A DNA stretch of 64,000 nucleotides from an uncultured Lachnospiraceae bacterium (lineage in GTDB: Bacteria > Bacillota > Clostridia > Lachnospirales > Lachnospiraceae): contig CACXMK010000031.1 in assembly GCA_902768735.1 (NCBI GenBank), positions 1-64,000 on the forward strand, written 5' to 3'. Made by a program: the position numbers and the translations under genes. Under the pieces are notes generated by a model. It worked only from the letters and a program-made list of their open reading frames with translations, did not search any database and had not been told where the DNA came from. Of the stretch, positions 17,394 to 26,992 are shown piece by piece; within the stretch, counting starts at the first letter, position 1; every line of letters starts with the position of its first letter.

Positions 17394-18032
17394 TTATTCC
17401 TGAACCATATCGGTATTAACAAACCCGGAATCGTCGCCGGATCCGTCATCCATCGGCTCCTCACCCATATCCTGCATCAGCTCAGAATCTTCATCTGCGG
17501 GAAGCAGTTCGGCGCGGTTCTGACGTACCGTGTCGATATAGTCTGACATCTCGGAATGGAAATTCGAGAAGATCGAAGTCAGGTTATTGCGAGCGCTCAC
17601 TGTATTCTGTTCAAGCTGCGCAAGCATTTCGTCCATATACTGCGCCGCAGAAGACCTATATGCGTTCGCTTCGCTGATCGCCTTGTCAAGAATATCCTGT
17701 CCCTGCTGCGTAGCAAGCCTTACGATCTCGTTGGCCTGCGCGTACGCCTGCTGCATGATCTCGTGCTCGTTGACGAGCTCGTTCGTATGGACGGTTGCCT
17801 CGTTGAGCATCTCTTCCGCTCTTCTTCTCGCATCCTCAAGGATCGCCTCCTTATTGTTGATGATGCGCTGGTAGTGCTTGATCTCTTCGGGGGTTCTCGC
17901 GCGGAGTTCCTCTAAAAGAGCGTCGAGCTCATCCTTGTCAACAATGATATTTGTTTTGGAAAAAGTCTGATATCTGCAGGAATCAATAAAATCCTCGATC
18001 TGATCGATCTGCTGTTCGATTTTGCTGCTCAT
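17394..18032 (-). CDS. DivIVA/ATPase-b-like coiled-coil protein
   Basis: Protein of 212 residues that is mostly alpha-helical. Residues about 35-165 form a long heptad-rich coiled coil with many Glu/Ala/Gln; the C-terminal 35 residues are very acidic (EDSEL, DDGSGDD). It has no membrane helix or enzymatic motif. Proteins of this type next to coaD in Clostridia are usually annotated ATPase or DivIVA-like. A role in cell-pole or division scaffolding is possible but not shown. The ribosome site is AGGAGG. Confidence 0.75.
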   Translation of the reverse strand: MSSKIEQQIDQIEDFIDSCRYQTFSKTNIIVDKDELDALLEELRARTPEEIKHYQRIINNKEAILEDARRRAEEMLNEATVHTNELVNEHEIMQQAYAQANEIVRLATQQGQDILDKAISEANAYRSSAAQYMDEMLAQLEQNTVSARNNLTSIFSNFHSEMSDYIDTVRQNRAELLPADEDSELMQDMGEEPMDDGSGDDSGFVNTDMVQE

Positions 18033-18047
18033 GAACTTAGATCCTCC

Positions 18048-18554
18048 TTACTCTTTGTAAAATTCCGGATGCCGAATCTTCATTTTCTTAATGACTTCCT
18101 CTTCGACGATCGGAGGTACGCATAGTTTTATATCGCCTCCGAAAGATGCGATCTCCTTGACGGCAGAGGAACTGAGGTATGCATACTCCATGCTGCTCGT
18201 GATGAAGATCGTATCCAGCCAGCCGCCCGAGATCGTCCGGTTAGCGTGTGCGATCTGCAACTCATATTCGAAATCCGTGACAGCACGCAATCCGCGCACT
18301 GCTATATGACAGTCGATTTTCCGTGCATAATCCATCAACAGGCCATAATAACTGTCGACTCGCACGTTTGTAATATTTTCCGACACTTTTCGTAACATTT
18401 TAACACGTTCGTCAACAGAAAACAATGGAGTTTTTGCTTTATTATCCAAAACACAGACAGTCAGGTCATCAAACATGGTTGCCGCTCTTTTGATAATGTC
18501 AATATGACCGTATGTCACCGGGTCAAAACTGCCGGGATAGATCGCATGTTTCAT
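18048..18554 (-). CDS. coaD: Phosphopantetheine adenylyltransferase
   Basis: Fourth step of coenzyme A synthesis: 4'-phosphopantetheine + ATP to dephospho-CoA. Nucleotidyltransferase signature YPGSFDPVTYGHIDII at 6-21 (His17 in TYGH), the AVRGLRAVTDFEYELQ region and SSSAVKEIASFGG near 128-140. Length 168 residues. The ribosome site is AAAGGAAAC. rsmD-coaD is a common bacterial gene pair, here with a 62-bp gap. Confidence 0.97.
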   Translation of the reverse strand: MKHAIYPGSFDPVTYGHIDIIKRAATMFDDLTVCVLDNKAKTPLFSVDERVKMLRKVSENITNVRVDSYYGLLMDYARKIDCHIAVRGLRAVTDFEYELQIAHANRTISGGWLDTIFITSSMEYAYLSSSAVKEIASFGGDIKLCVPPIVEEEVIKKMKIRHPEFYKE

Positions 18555-18616
18555 TGTGTTTCCTTTCCTGATGTATTTATAGTATCTGATGTAAGCTTTC
18601 CGTAATAACTACGGAT

Positions 18617-19189
18617 TTATTCTTCTTCCACAGTCCGCCGGATGAAAAGATGCCTGTTTGCTTTGTAGTCCTTCTCTCTTACCAGCGTGAATCCGATCTG
18701 CGGCAGATAGGAGAAATCCGTGTCCAGGGAGGATTCCACGATGATGAGCGTGTTGTTCGTAACAAATTGTTCTTTAGAGAGAGCGGCGAGGATGTCATGC
18801 ACAGTCCGTGAATCATAAGGAGGATCCACATAGATCAGGTCCGCCTCCTTTTCATGGATATGCCGGAGCGCGCTAAGAACGTCCTGCTTGAGCAGAACGG
18901 CTTCTTCTTCAAAATGAGTGGTGTGAAGGTTCTTTTGGATACACGCGCACGCTTCCCTTCCGTTCTCAACAAAATAGGCCTTTTTTGCCCCTCTGCTGAG
19001 CGCCTCGATCCCGATCGCCCCGCTTCCCGCACAGAGATCAAGAAAAACCGAGCCCGGAACTTCCGCCTGAATAATATTAAAAAGGGTCTCCTTAATGATG
19101 TCCTGTGTCGGTCTCGTGTCCATACCGTAAGGAGCAACGAGTTTTAATCTCCTTGCGCTTCCTGCTATAACTCTCATACTCTCCGCCAT
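18617..19189 (-). CDS. rsmD: 16S rRNA (guanine(966)-N2)-methyltransferase
   Basis: SAM-dependent methyltransferase for the 30S decoding region. Motif I DLCAGSGAIG at 51-60 and the catalytic DPPY at 122-125. The family usually starts MRVIAG, which would be the ATG at 19177, preceded by GCGGAGAGT at a short distance; the ATG at 19189 lacks a clear ribosome site. Both starts remain possible (190 or 186 residues). Upstream lies an array of 14-15 bp repeats instead of a normal leader. Confidence 0.94.
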   Translation of the reverse strand: MAESMRVIAGSARRLKLVAPYGMDTRPTQDIIKETLFNIIQAEVPGSVFLDLCAGSGAIGIEALSRGAKKAYFVENGREACACIQKNLHTTHFEEEAVLLKQDVLSALRHIHEKEADLIYVDPPYDSRTVHDILAALSKEQFVTNNTLIIVESSLDTDFSYLPQIGFTLVREKDYKANRHLFIRRTVEEE

Positions 19190-19195
19190 TTCTAT

Positions 19196-19277
19196 TTGAT
19201 CAGATTAGATGTGATCGGTTTTATGCGATCAGTTTTATGTGATCAGTTTTTTTGTGATCAGTTTTTTTGTGATCAGA
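19196..19277. repeat. 14-15 bp tandem repeat in the spacer upstream of rsmD
   Basis: At least four good copies of GTGATCRGTTTTWTT (19211-19224, 19225-19238, 19239-19253, 19254-19268) with partial units on both sides. Adjacent copies differ by 0-2 bases. The repeats end 8 bp before the rsmD ATG. Confidence 0.85.
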
Positions 19278-19351
19278 TACGTAAAGTTTATACAATCTTC
19301 TCTTTTTTGTCTATCCGTTAATGCTTTCCGTTATGCCCCGATCCGACAACC

Positions 19352-21652
19352 TCAAAAGCGTTTACTGCCTTTTCCTCCGCGTTTCCCTGTCCGCACATCA
19401 TTTAGGTCGATCTTCGCTTCCCTATGTTCGAGAGGCGCAGGCTCTGTTTCTTTTGCGAGTACGGCGCGTTCAATAAGGTCTTCTTTGCTGAGTTTCATTC
19501 CCAACATGCCGGCAGCCGTCTTTTTCATCTCGGTCACCTGATCAAGCGGGAACTTGAGAAGATAGCCGTTTCTCGTCATAAGAACCGCGTACTTCTGATC
19601 CGTGATGACGCCGGCAAAGACAAGGGAATCCCCGTCGCCGAGCTTTGTCGCGTTTATTGTCTTCATCCGCGTCTCGAATTCGCCGCCGCTCACGATCTTG
19701 ACCATGCCCTGCGCGGTGACGAACAAAAGCCTGTAGAGATTAAGATCTGACTGACTGCAGGCGAGCACGATCTCTTCCTTCGAGGAGTCATAATTGCCGA
19801 TATTGTCGATCGGGATCCCCTTATCCCTCAGTCTGCCCATCGGCAGATCCGATACTTTGACAGTATGAAGGACGCCGGTGTTTGTGAAGAGGCAGATCTT
19901 TCCTCCGCTCCTGCACGTGAAACAGTATTTATATCCGCTGTCGACCGCCTCCTGGTTTCTTGTATACACGGAAGGCTCCATTGTTTTGGCATAGCCGAAG
20001 CGATCCATCACAAACAGGAGCTCCCTGTCTTCCTCTTCTTCCCTGACCGTGTACGTGACGGCTTCCGCCTGGACGATCTTCGTCCTCCTGGGCCTCTCAT
20101 ATTTGTCCCGGATCGCTGTAAGATCAGCGCGGAGGACCTTCGTCATCGAGTCATGTTCCTCAAGGATGTCCTCATAGCGGTAAATATTGGACAGCGTTTC
20201 CTGATGCTCTTTGATCAGTGCTTCGATCTCGAGCCCGATCAATTTGTACAGGCGCATATCAAGGATCGCGTCCGCCTGCGCTTCCGTAAACGCGAGCTGC
20301 GTTGCCATGATCTCCGATTCTTCACTTCGGAAGCGGATTCCACCGGTCTCGCCGTTTACCAGGCAGTTCTTGACCGTCTTCCGGTCTTTAGCGCCGCGGA
20401 GGATCTCAATGATCAGGTCGATCACGTTGACGGCTTTGATGAGTCCTTCTTGGATCTCTTTCTTTTTTCTCTCTTTCTCCAGAAGGTTTTGGTATTTTCT
20501 GGTGGTCGTCTGATAGAGGAAATCCGTATTGGCTTTCAGGATCTCGCGAAGACTCAGCGTCTCGGGTCTGCCGTCACGGATCGCGAGCATATTCACGCCG
20601 AATGTGTCTTCAAGACGCGTCTTCTTGTACAGAAGCGCCTTGAAGTTTTCGATGTCTGTATCCTTTTTGAGTTCGATGACGATCCTGACGCCTTCTTTGT
20701 CCGACTGGTTCGTAATATCGATAATATCTGATGTGATCTTCTTCTCTGAGAGGGCGGCCACATCCGCAAGGAACTTTCCGATCCCGGAACCGATCATCGT
20801 ATAGGGAATCTCTGTGACAACGAGATTCACGTGTCCGGACCTGCCTTTTTCGACCTCGATCTTACCCCTGATCCGCACCCTGCCGGTTCCGGTATCATAG
20901 ATCTCAGGGAGCTCGTCCCTGTTGACCACGATCCCTCCGGTAGGGAAATCCGGTCCCTTGACATAGCGCATCAGCTCCGCGTTGGTAAGCTCAGGATTCT
21001 CCATGAGCGCGATCTGCGCGTCGATCACTTCCGCGAGGTTGTGCGGAGGAGTACTTGTCGCCATGCCGACCGCAATTCCTTCTGAACCGTTGATCAGAAA
21101 ATGAGGGATCTTGACAGGGAGTACGGACGGTTCCTTCTCGTTCTCGTCAAAATTCGGCACAAAGTCTACAACGTCCTTGTCGAGGTCTGCAAGAAAGGCT
21201 TCCTCCGTCACCTCCTGAAGCCTTGCCTCCGTGTACCGCATCGCCGCTGCGCCATCCCCTTCGATATTGCCGAAGTTTCCGTGGCCGTTGATCAGAGGGA
21301 GTCCTTTCTTGAAATCCTGCGCCATTACGACCAGGGCTTCGTAGATCGAGCTGTCGCCGTGAGGGTGGTATTTACCCATTGTGTCACCGACGATACGGGC
21401 GCTCTTTCTGAAAGGCCTGTCCGAGCGGATCCCGAGTTCGTGCATGTCGTATAGCGTTCTCCGCTGCACCGGCTTAAGTCCGTCCCTGACATCCGGGAGC
21501 GCTCTCGCGACGATGACGCTCATCGCATAGTCGATATAGGATTTCTGCATGAGCTCCGAGTATTCCGTCTTGAGGATCTGCTCCTGCGGCGTCTGCGCGA
21601 AGCTGTCTTCGCTCTGTCTGTTTCCCTTTTTACTGCGGTCGTCTTTGGCCAT
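19352..21652 (-). CDS. Type IIA DNA topoisomerase subunit A (GyrA/ParC family, probably topoisomerase IV)
   Basis: DNA-breaking subunit of gyrase or topoisomerase IV. The active-site Tyr140 is in [11 protein letters not shown]; the breakage-reunion domain is at about 35-500. The C-terminal beta-pinwheel lacks the GyrA box at its usual place (start of the C-terminal domain), which favours ParC; a GKRGGKG string occurs only at the extreme C-terminus. A reference annotation may still say DNA gyrase subunit A. The ATG at 21652 with GACGGA upstream is preferred over 21673, which directly follows a tandem repeat and has no ribosome site. Length 766 residues. It pairs with the B subunit upstream. 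Confidence 0.93.
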   Translation of the reverse strand: MAKDDRSKKGNRQSEDSFAQTPQEQILKTEYSELMQKSYIDYAMSVIVARALPDVRDGLKPVQRRTLYDMHELGIRSDRPFRKSARIVGDTMGKYHPHGDSSIYEALVVMAQDFKKGLPLINGHGNFGNIEGDGAAAMRYTEARLQEVTEEAFLADLDKDVVDFVPNFDENEKEPSVLPVKIPHFLINGSEGIAVGMATSTPPHNLAEVIDAQIALMENPELTNAELMRYVKGPDFPTGGIVVNRDELPEIYDTGTGRVRIRGKIEVEKGRSGHVNLVVTEIPYTMIGSGIGKFLADVAALSEKKITSDIIDITNQSDKEGVRIVIELKKDTDIENFKALLYKKTRLEDTFGVNMLAIRDGRPETLSLREILKANTDFLYQTTTRKYQNLLEKERKKKEIQEGLIKAVNVIDLIIEILRGAKDRKTVKNCLVNGETGGIRFRSEESEIMATQLAFTEAQADAILDMRLYKLIGLEIEALIKEHQETLSNIYRYEDILEEHDSMTKVLRADLTAIRDKYERPRRTKIVQAEAVTYTVREEEEDRELLFVMDRFGYAKTMEPSVYTRNQEAVDSGYKYCFTCRSGGKICLFTNTGVLHTVKVSDLPMGRLRDKGIPIDNIGNYDSSKEEIVLACSQSDLNLYRLLFVTAQGMVKIVSGGEFETRMKTINATKLGDGDSLVFAGVITDQKYAVLMTRNGYLLKFPLDQVTEMKKTAAGMLGMKLSKEDLIERAVLAKETEPAPLEHREAKIDLNDVRTGKRGGKGSKRF

Positions 21653-21676
21653 ACTGCTTTCCGTCTCTTTCATTTA

Positions 21677-21746
21677 TGTATAAAGCATTACTGTATAAAG
21701 CATTTCTGCTTAAAGCATTTCTGCTTAAAGCATTTCTGTTAAAGGT
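21677..21746. repeat. 15-bp tandem repeat upstream of the topoisomerase A gene
   Basis: Four copies of TGYWTAAAGCATTWC (21677-21691, 21692-21706, 21707-21721, 21722-21736; the last two identical), plus a partial fifth. They fill half of the spacer between the two topoisomerase genes. Confidence 0.88.
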
Positions 21747-21767
21747 GCACCTTCGCGTACCCACAGC

Positions 21768-21794
21768 GAGTCAGGGAGACAATCCCCCTGACTC
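21768..21794 (-). other. Hairpin between topoisomerase B and A genes
   Basis: A 9-bp stem GAGTCAGGG / CCCTGACTC with a 9-nt loop, 12 bp after the B-subunit stop. No U-run follows, so it is more likely an mRNA stability or processing element than a terminator. Confidence 0.4.
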
Positions 21795-21805
21795 ACCATC
21801 TGTTC

Positions 21806-23743
21806 TCAGATATCGAGTTCGGCGTCACCGGCGTGGTCATGGATAAAGCTCCTGCGCGGCGGCACTTCGCTTCCCATTAAAAGTTCCGTGATCTCTGAAG
21901 CGTTCATAGCATCCTCGATCTGCACGAGCCTGAGGTACCGGCGTTTGGGGTCCAGTGTGGTCTCCCAGAGTTGTTCGGGATCCATCTCTCCCAGCCCCTT
22001 ATATCTTTGCAGGGTGAATTCACCCTTGTGCGTCTTTCTGTATTTTGCCAGTGCAAAGTCATCGTAAAGGTAGGTCCCCTCTCCTCCGCGTTTTGGAACA
22101 ACCTTGTAAAGCGGAGGCATGGCGACATACACATGCCCCTCATAGATCAGTTCCGGCATAAAGCGGTAGAACAGGGTCAAAAGGAGCGTGGAAATGTGGG
22201 CGCCGTCGACATCGGCATCCGCCATGATGATGATCTTGTCATAGCGCAGCTTTGTGATATCAAAATCATTGCCATAGCCTTCCGAAAAGCCGCAGCCAAA
22301 CGAATTGATCATCGTCTTGATCTCCGCGTTGGCAAGAACTTTGTCGATACTGGCTTTTTCCACGTTCAGGATCTTTCCGCGGATCGGCAGGATCGCCTGG
22401 TACATACGGTCCCTTGCCATCTTGGCACTGCCGCCCGCCGAATCGCCCTCGACAATAAAGATCTCGCACTTCGATGCGTCCCTGCTCGTGCAGTTGGCGA
22501 GCTTTCCGTTGGAATCAAACGAGAATTTCTGCTTTGTGAGCATGTTCGTTCTCGCCTTTTCTTCCGTTTTTCTGATCTTTGCCGCTTTCTCCGCACAGCC
22601 GATCACAGTGCGCAGCGTCTCCAGGTTCCTGTCAAAATAGCGGACGATCTCGTCTCCTGTCACCTGGCTTACAGCTTTCGCGGCATCCTGGTTGTCAAGC
22701 TTCGTCTTAGTCTGTCCCTCGAACCTCGGATCGGGATGCTTTATGGAGATAACAGCCGTCATGCCGTTCCGGATATCCGCTCCGGTAAAGTTCGTGTCCT
22801 TCTCCTTGAGGACACCGATCTGCCGCGCGTACGTGTTGATCACCTGCGTGAAGATGGTCTTAAATCCGGTCAGGTGCGTACCGCCCTCTGCGTTATAGAT
22901 GTTGTTGCAGAATCCCAGAACATTCTCATGGAACTCATTGACGAACTGAAAAGCAGCTTCCACCGTGATCTGATCGCTCATTCCCTTGTAATAGATGATA
23001 TCGGTCACGGTCTCCTTGGATTTGTTGAGCGCTCGGATAAATCCGACGATCCCGTCAGGTTCATGAAAAGTGATCTCTTCAGCGGGGTCCTTTCGCTTAT
23101 CCGTGTAGATGATGGAGAGCTCGGGATTCAGATAAGCCGTTTCATGCATCCGGCTCTTGATATCCTCCTCGCGAAAGCGGGTCTTTTCAAAGATCTCAGG
23201 ATCGGGGAGGAAATTGATCCGCGTTCCCGTCCATCTTGTCTTTCCGACGACGGGCAGCAGGCCGTCCTGCAGTTCCGTCACAGGATTTCCGCGCTCGTAG
23301 CTGTCCTCATAAAGAAAACCGCCGCTGCCAACGCTGACGGTCATCCTTTGTGAAAGCGCATTGACCACGGACGAGCCTACGCCATGCAGTCCTCCGCTGG
23401 TCTTATATGCCGTATTATCAAATTTTCCGCCCGCATGGAGTGTCGTAAAGACAACTCTCTCGGCGCTCACTCCCTTTTCATGCATTCCGATCGGGATGCC
23501 TCTTCCGTTGTCCTCAACCGTACAGGAACCATCCTGTTCCAGCGTGACCCTGATCGTCGTGCAGTATCCCGCAAGATGTTCGTCTACCGCGTTGTCCACG
23601 ATCTCGTAGATCAGATGATTCAGACCTCTTGTGGAAACGCTTCCGATATACATCCCGGGTCTTGTGCGGACAGCTTCCAGCCCTTCCAGGACCTTAATGC
23701 TCGCCGCGTCGTAAATATTCGCGTCCTGTTTACTGATTGCCAT
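21806..23743 (-). CDS. Type IIA DNA topoisomerase subunit B (GyrB/ParE family)
   Basis: ATPase subunit of gyrase or topoisomerase IV, 645 residues. GHKL ATP-binding motifs EIVDNAVDEHLAGY, DNGRGIP and GGLHGVGSSVVNAL; TOPRIM motifs EGDSAGGSA and DADVDGAHI; C-terminal QRYKGLGEMDPEQLWETT. The start follows AAAGGAAAC. The B and A genes are adjacent and co-directional. Sequence of this subunit alone does not separate GyrB from ParE; the partner's C-terminus points to topoisomerase IV. Confidence 0.94.
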   Translation of the reverse strand: MAISKQDANIYDAASIKVLEGLEAVRTRPGMYIGSVSTRGLNHLIYEIVDNAVDEHLAGYCTTIRVTLEQDGSCTVEDNGRGIPIGMHEKGVSAERVVFTTLHAGGKFDNTAYKTSGGLHGVGSSVVNALSQRMTVSVGSGGFLYEDSYERGNPVTELQDGLLPVVGKTRWTGTRINFLPDPEIFEKTRFREEDIKSRMHETAYLNPELSIIYTDKRKDPAEEITFHEPDGIVGFIRALNKSKETVTDIIYYKGMSDQITVEAAFQFVNEFHENVLGFCNNIYNAEGGTHLTGFKTIFTQVINTYARQIGVLKEKDTNFTGADIRNGMTAVISIKHPDPRFEGQTKTKLDNQDAAKAVSQVTGDEIVRYFDRNLETLRTVIGCAEKAAKIRKTEEKARTNMLTKQKFSFDSNGKLANCTSRDASKCEIFIVEGDSAGGSAKMARDRMYQAILPIRGKILNVEKASIDKVLANAEIKTMINSFGCGFSEGYGNDFDITKLRYDKIIIMADADVDGAHISTLLLTLFYRFMPELIYEGHVYVAMPPLYKVVPKRGGEGTYLYDDFALAKYRKTHKGEFTLQRYKGLGEMDPEQLWETTLDPKRRYLRLVQIEDAMNASEITELLMGSEVPPRRSFIHDHAGDAELDI

Positions 23744-23795
23744 TCGGTTTCCTTTACGCAGTTTTTATATTGCTGATTCTTTAAAATGCAGTTTA

Positions 23796-24671
23796 TTATG
23801 CTTCTTTGTTCGGCATCTTCTTCGAGCATGCGATGGCGAGCGCTCCGGGGCCGATATGGCAGGCGATACTGAGAGAAAGAACATCCCTCTGCACCCTGAT
23901 GCCCGGAAATGCCGCCTTTACTTCCTGATAAAACTCTTCGAATTGCTCCGGTACATTTCCATGTACGGCGTACAGCCAGACATTATCCTTGTCTGAGCCT
24001 CCATAGAGCGTGTCGATATCATGCTTCATCGCATTGATCATGATATTTTTCCCCTGGGTGAGCGTGCGCGCTTTTGAAAAAGCATCCAGACGTTCCCCCT
24101 TTATCTGGAGGACCGGTTTGATCCGCAGGAGAGAGCCCACGGCAGCGGCAGCAGGCGTGATCCTGCCTCCCTTTTTCAGATATTGGAGAGTATCCAGCAT
24201 AATATAGATGCTGGATTCATATTTCACAAACTCCAGCTGCTCGCGGATCTGCGAGGCAGTCATCCCTTTTGCCGCAAGTTCGATCGCATCCAAAACGGAA
24301 CGCTTCTGTGTCACGGAGATCCTCTGATTGTTGACTACCTGCACCTTACCGTCGTAATATTCCGCCAGCATCCTGGCGCTCTGGCAGGATCCGGAAAGCC
24401 CGCTGCTCATCGGGATATATACGACTTCATCATGTGCCTCGAGCGCTTTGTCCCAGATATCCATGACATCAGAGGGGGAAGGCTGGCTCGTTATGATCGA
24501 GGCGCCTTTTTCCATTTTTGAATAAAACTCTTCTCTCGAGAGAGTGATCCCCTCGTAAAACGTATCTTCGCCAATCATAAACGGCATCGGGACAACACTG
24601 ATCCCCATCTCGCGTGCTTCCTCTGTGGTAAAGTGGGCGTTGCTGTCAGTAATAACTGCGATCTTTGACAT
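23796..24671 (-). CDS. DegV family fatty-acid-binding protein (FakB-like)
   Basis: DegV proteins bind a fatty acid and, as FakB, present it to the kinase FakA to make acyl phosphate. About 291 residues: N-terminal KIAVITDSNAHFT, then ITSQPSPSDV and YIPMSSGLSGSCQSA (ligand-binding loops), YLKKGGRI, and the C-terminal ACHIGPGALAIA. The ATG at 24671 follows GGAG by 6 nt; the ATG at 24683 has no ribosome site. The kinase partner fakA is 2.3 kb upstream beyond recG, supporting a joint role in lipid supply. Confidence 0.93.
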   Translation of the reverse strand: MSKIAVITDSNAHFTTEEAREMGISVVPMPFMIGEDTFYEGITLSREEFYSKMEKGASIITSQPSPSDVMDIWDKALEAHDEVVYIPMSSGLSGSCQSARMLAEYYDGKVQVVNNQRISVTQKRSVLDAIELAAKGMTASQIREQLEFVKYESSIYIMLDTLQYLKKGGRITPAAAAVGSLLRIKPVLQIKGERLDAFSKARTLTQGKNIMINAMKHDIDTLYGGSDKDNVWLYAVHGNVPEQFEEFYQEVKAAFPGIRVQRDVLSLSIACHIGPGALAIACSKKMPNKEA

Positions 24672-24722
24672 TTCTAACTCCATTTCTAAAAGCCACCCGC
24701 AGGCAGACTACAGTCAAACCAA

Positions 24723-24751
24723 ATCATAATAATTTGCGAACAGAAAGTCAA
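24723..24751 (-). promoter_or_regulatory. Promoter of the degV gene
   Basis: On the minus strand TTGACT (24746-24751), 17 nt, TATGAT (24723-24728), in the 162-bp spacer between recG and degV. A second, weaker TTGACA/TAAAGT pair lies just upstream. Confidence 0.6.
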
Positions 24752-24833
24752 CAATGTGAAAATCAACAACTTTATGCGGGCTATAGATTTTATGTCAAAA
24801 CAGAGTTGTCAGTCATGTGTTGTCCCTGCTGCG

Positions 24834-26876
24834 CTAGATAGACCTCAAGTCCAGAAGGCGCATCTGAGGCACTTCAAAACCTGGATCCTTTGCCAGCACT
24901 TCGTCGACATAAGATGCGGCTTTGCGCATGATCGAGGAATCCTCGTAAATGTCCGCGAGAACAAACCCGAGTGCGCCGCTCTGCCGCTCTCCGAACAGAT
25001 CTCCGGGGCCCCTGAGTTTTAGATCTTCCTCGGCGATCACAAATCCATCATTGGTGTGCTCAAGGATTTCCAGTCTCTTGGGCTTTTTGTTTGGATCATC
25101 TTCACCGGCTGCTCCCGGAGTGTACAGGAAAATGCAGTACGACTGCCATTTCCCTCTTCCCACCCTTCCCCTAAGCTGGTGGAGCTGCGACATTCCGAAG
25201 CGCTCCGCGTTCTCGATCGCGATCACGGACGCATTGGGTACGTCGATCCCGACCTCGATGACCGTTGTAGAAACAAGAATATCTGTTTTTCCTTCGCTGA
25301 AGCGGTCCATCACCTCCGCTTTTTCTTTTGGTTTCATCCGCCCGTTCAGGGAATCGATCCGGACTTCAGGCGGGAAGATCTTTCTGAGTTTTTCTGTGTA
25401 ATCCTGGACATTTTCGAGTTCGCTCATCTCTCCCTCTTCCACTTCCGGACAAATCACATAAGCCTGCCTTCCCTGACCAAGCTGCCCGTAAAGAAAGCGG
25501 TACACTCTCTTCCTCTCCAGTGAACTGATCGCAAGATTCTTGATCGGCAGCCTCCCGGAAGGCATTTCGTCCAAAACAGAAATCTGAAGATCCCCGTACA
25601 TGATGATCGCAAGGGTACGCGGAATAGGGGTCGCGCTCATGACAAGAACCGGTACCGCGTTTCCTTTTCCGGCAAGCCCCTCCCGTTGGCGCACGCCGAA
25701 TCTATGCTGTTCATCGGTAATCACAAGTCCAAGATCTTTATATTCCACTGCTTCCTGGATCAGTGCATGCGTGCCGATCACGATATCAGCTTCTCCGGAA
25801 GCGATCTTGTGGTACGCTTCTTTTCTCGCTTTTCCCTTTACGGACCCGGTAAGCAGCACAGGATCGATCTTAAGGCCGTACTCCTCCTTTAACTTTTCCA
25901 GATTTTCCATATGCTGCCGGGCAAGCACTTCTGTAGGCGCCATCAGCGCTCCCTGCCTGTGATTCGCACTGCAGAGAAGCAACGCTAAAAAAGCGAGGAT
26001 CGTTTTTCCCGAACCGACGTCCCCCTGAAGAAGGCGGCTCATGACGTATTCGCCGGTAAGATCCCTTCTGATCTCGTCCCAGGCTCTCTTCTGCGCTCCG
26101 GTAAGTGAATAAGGGAGACGCGAGATCAGTTCTTCGGGCACGGAAGAAGGAAGCATGGGGCGTTCGTTGACAAGCGCGTCGTTCTCCATTTTCCTTTTTC
26201 TGATCCCGAGGATAAACTCAAAGAACTCATCAAAGATCAGCCTGTTCCTTGCTTTTCCGAGTTCTTCCATGCTGCCCGGATGATGGATACCCCTGATCGC
26301 CTGATCCCTGTGGCAAAGACCGAGACGTTCTCTGTCACTTTCAGAAATATAGTCCTCGAAAGCGGGAAGCCCTGTAAGCGCCTGATCGATCAGAGATGCC
26401 ATCTGTTTGTTCTTCATCCCCTGAAACAGCGGATAAACCGGCTGAAGCGTTCCTTCGAGAGCATGATAGTCATCGAGAGAGAAAACTACGGGCTGTTCCA
26501 GATAGCGCACTCCCCTGGGACTGACCCTCATCGTCCCCATAAAAACACGCTGGGAGCCTGCCGGCAGGTTCTTGACCATATATGGCATGTTGAAAAAAGT
26601 GATCCTGCAGTCTCCTGTCGCGTCACCTGTCCTGAAATGGCAGATCGTTCTTCCCGCCGCGCGGATACTTGAACCTTTACCGATCACTGTCAGGAGAACA
26701 GCGCAAACCTGATCCTTCTGTGTCTGTGACACCGCTGACAAGCTGACGTACTTAACATAGCGAGAAGGATAGTAGCCGACGAGATCCGCCGCCGTACACA
26801 ATCCTTTGCCGCGAAGCAGTTCTGCCGTCTTGGGACCGACCCTCTTCAGTTCACCCACCTGTGTCTGCAAATTCAT
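24834..26876 (-). CDS. recG: ATP-dependent DNA helicase RecG
   Basis: Branch-migration helicase that rescues stalled replication forks. The N-terminal wedge/OB domain (about 1-260) carries CHFRTGDATGDCRITFFN. The superfamily 2 motor has GDVGSGKT (Walker A), DEQHRFGVRQR, SATPIPRTLA and the QLHQLRGRVGRG motif VI. Length 680 residues is complete. The ribosome site is weak (CGGG). A strong terminator separates it from fakA upstream. Confidence 0.98.
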   Translation of the reverse strand: MNLQTQVGELKRVGPKTAELLRGKGLCTAADLVGYYPSRYVKYVSLSAVSQTQKDQVCAVLLTVIGKGSSIRAAGRTICHFRTGDATGDCRITFFNMPYMVKNLPAGSQRVFMGTMRVSPRGVRYLEQPVVFSLDDYHALEGTLQPVYPLFQGMKNKQMASLIDQALTGLPAFEDYISESDRERLGLCHRDQAIRGIHHPGSMEELGKARNRLIFDEFFEFILGIRKRKMENDALVNERPMLPSSVPEELISRLPYSLTGAQKRAWDEIRRDLTGEYVMSRLLQGDVGSGKTILAFLALLLCSANHRQGALMAPTEVLARQHMENLEKLKEEYGLKIDPVLLTGSVKGKARKEAYHKIASGEADIVIGTHALIQEAVEYKDLGLVITDEQHRFGVRQREGLAGKGNAVPVLVMSATPIPRTLAIIMYGDLQISVLDEMPSGRLPIKNLAISSLERKRVYRFLYGQLGQGRQAYVICPEVEEGEMSELENVQDYTEKLRKIFPPEVRIDSLNGRMKPKEKAEVMDRFSEGKTDILVSTTVIEVGIDVPNASVIAIENAERFGMSQLHQLRGRVGRGKWQSYCIFLYTPGAAGEDDPNKKPKRLEILEHTNDGFVIAEEDLKLRGPGDLFGERQSGALGFVLADIYEDSSIMRKAASYVDEVLAKDPGFEVPQMRLLDLRSI

Positions 26877-26902
26877 TTTGATACCCGCGATTTGAAATGT
26901 GT

Positions 26903-26937
26903 TTTAAAAGAGACCGGATGCCAGACGGCATCCGGTC
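26903..26937 (-). terminator. Terminator after fakA
   Basis: A perfect 11-bp stem (GACCGGATGCC, loop GTCT) at 26912-26937, followed leftward by TCTTTT. It ends asp23-fakA transcription before recG. Confidence 0.85.
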
Positions 26938-26992
26938 TTCTCCTGTAATTATCGTTGCTGCAGCCGCATCGTCTGTTGTTCCGGGGGCTCGT

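Noticed and set aside
19865..20731. 288-codon plus-strand open frame
   Set aside because: Antisense of the topoisomerase A gene, no start signals.
21971..23353. 460-codon plus-strand open frame
   Set aside because: Exact antisense of the topoisomerase B gene; no ribosome site, no recognisable protein, explained by codon bias of the real gene.
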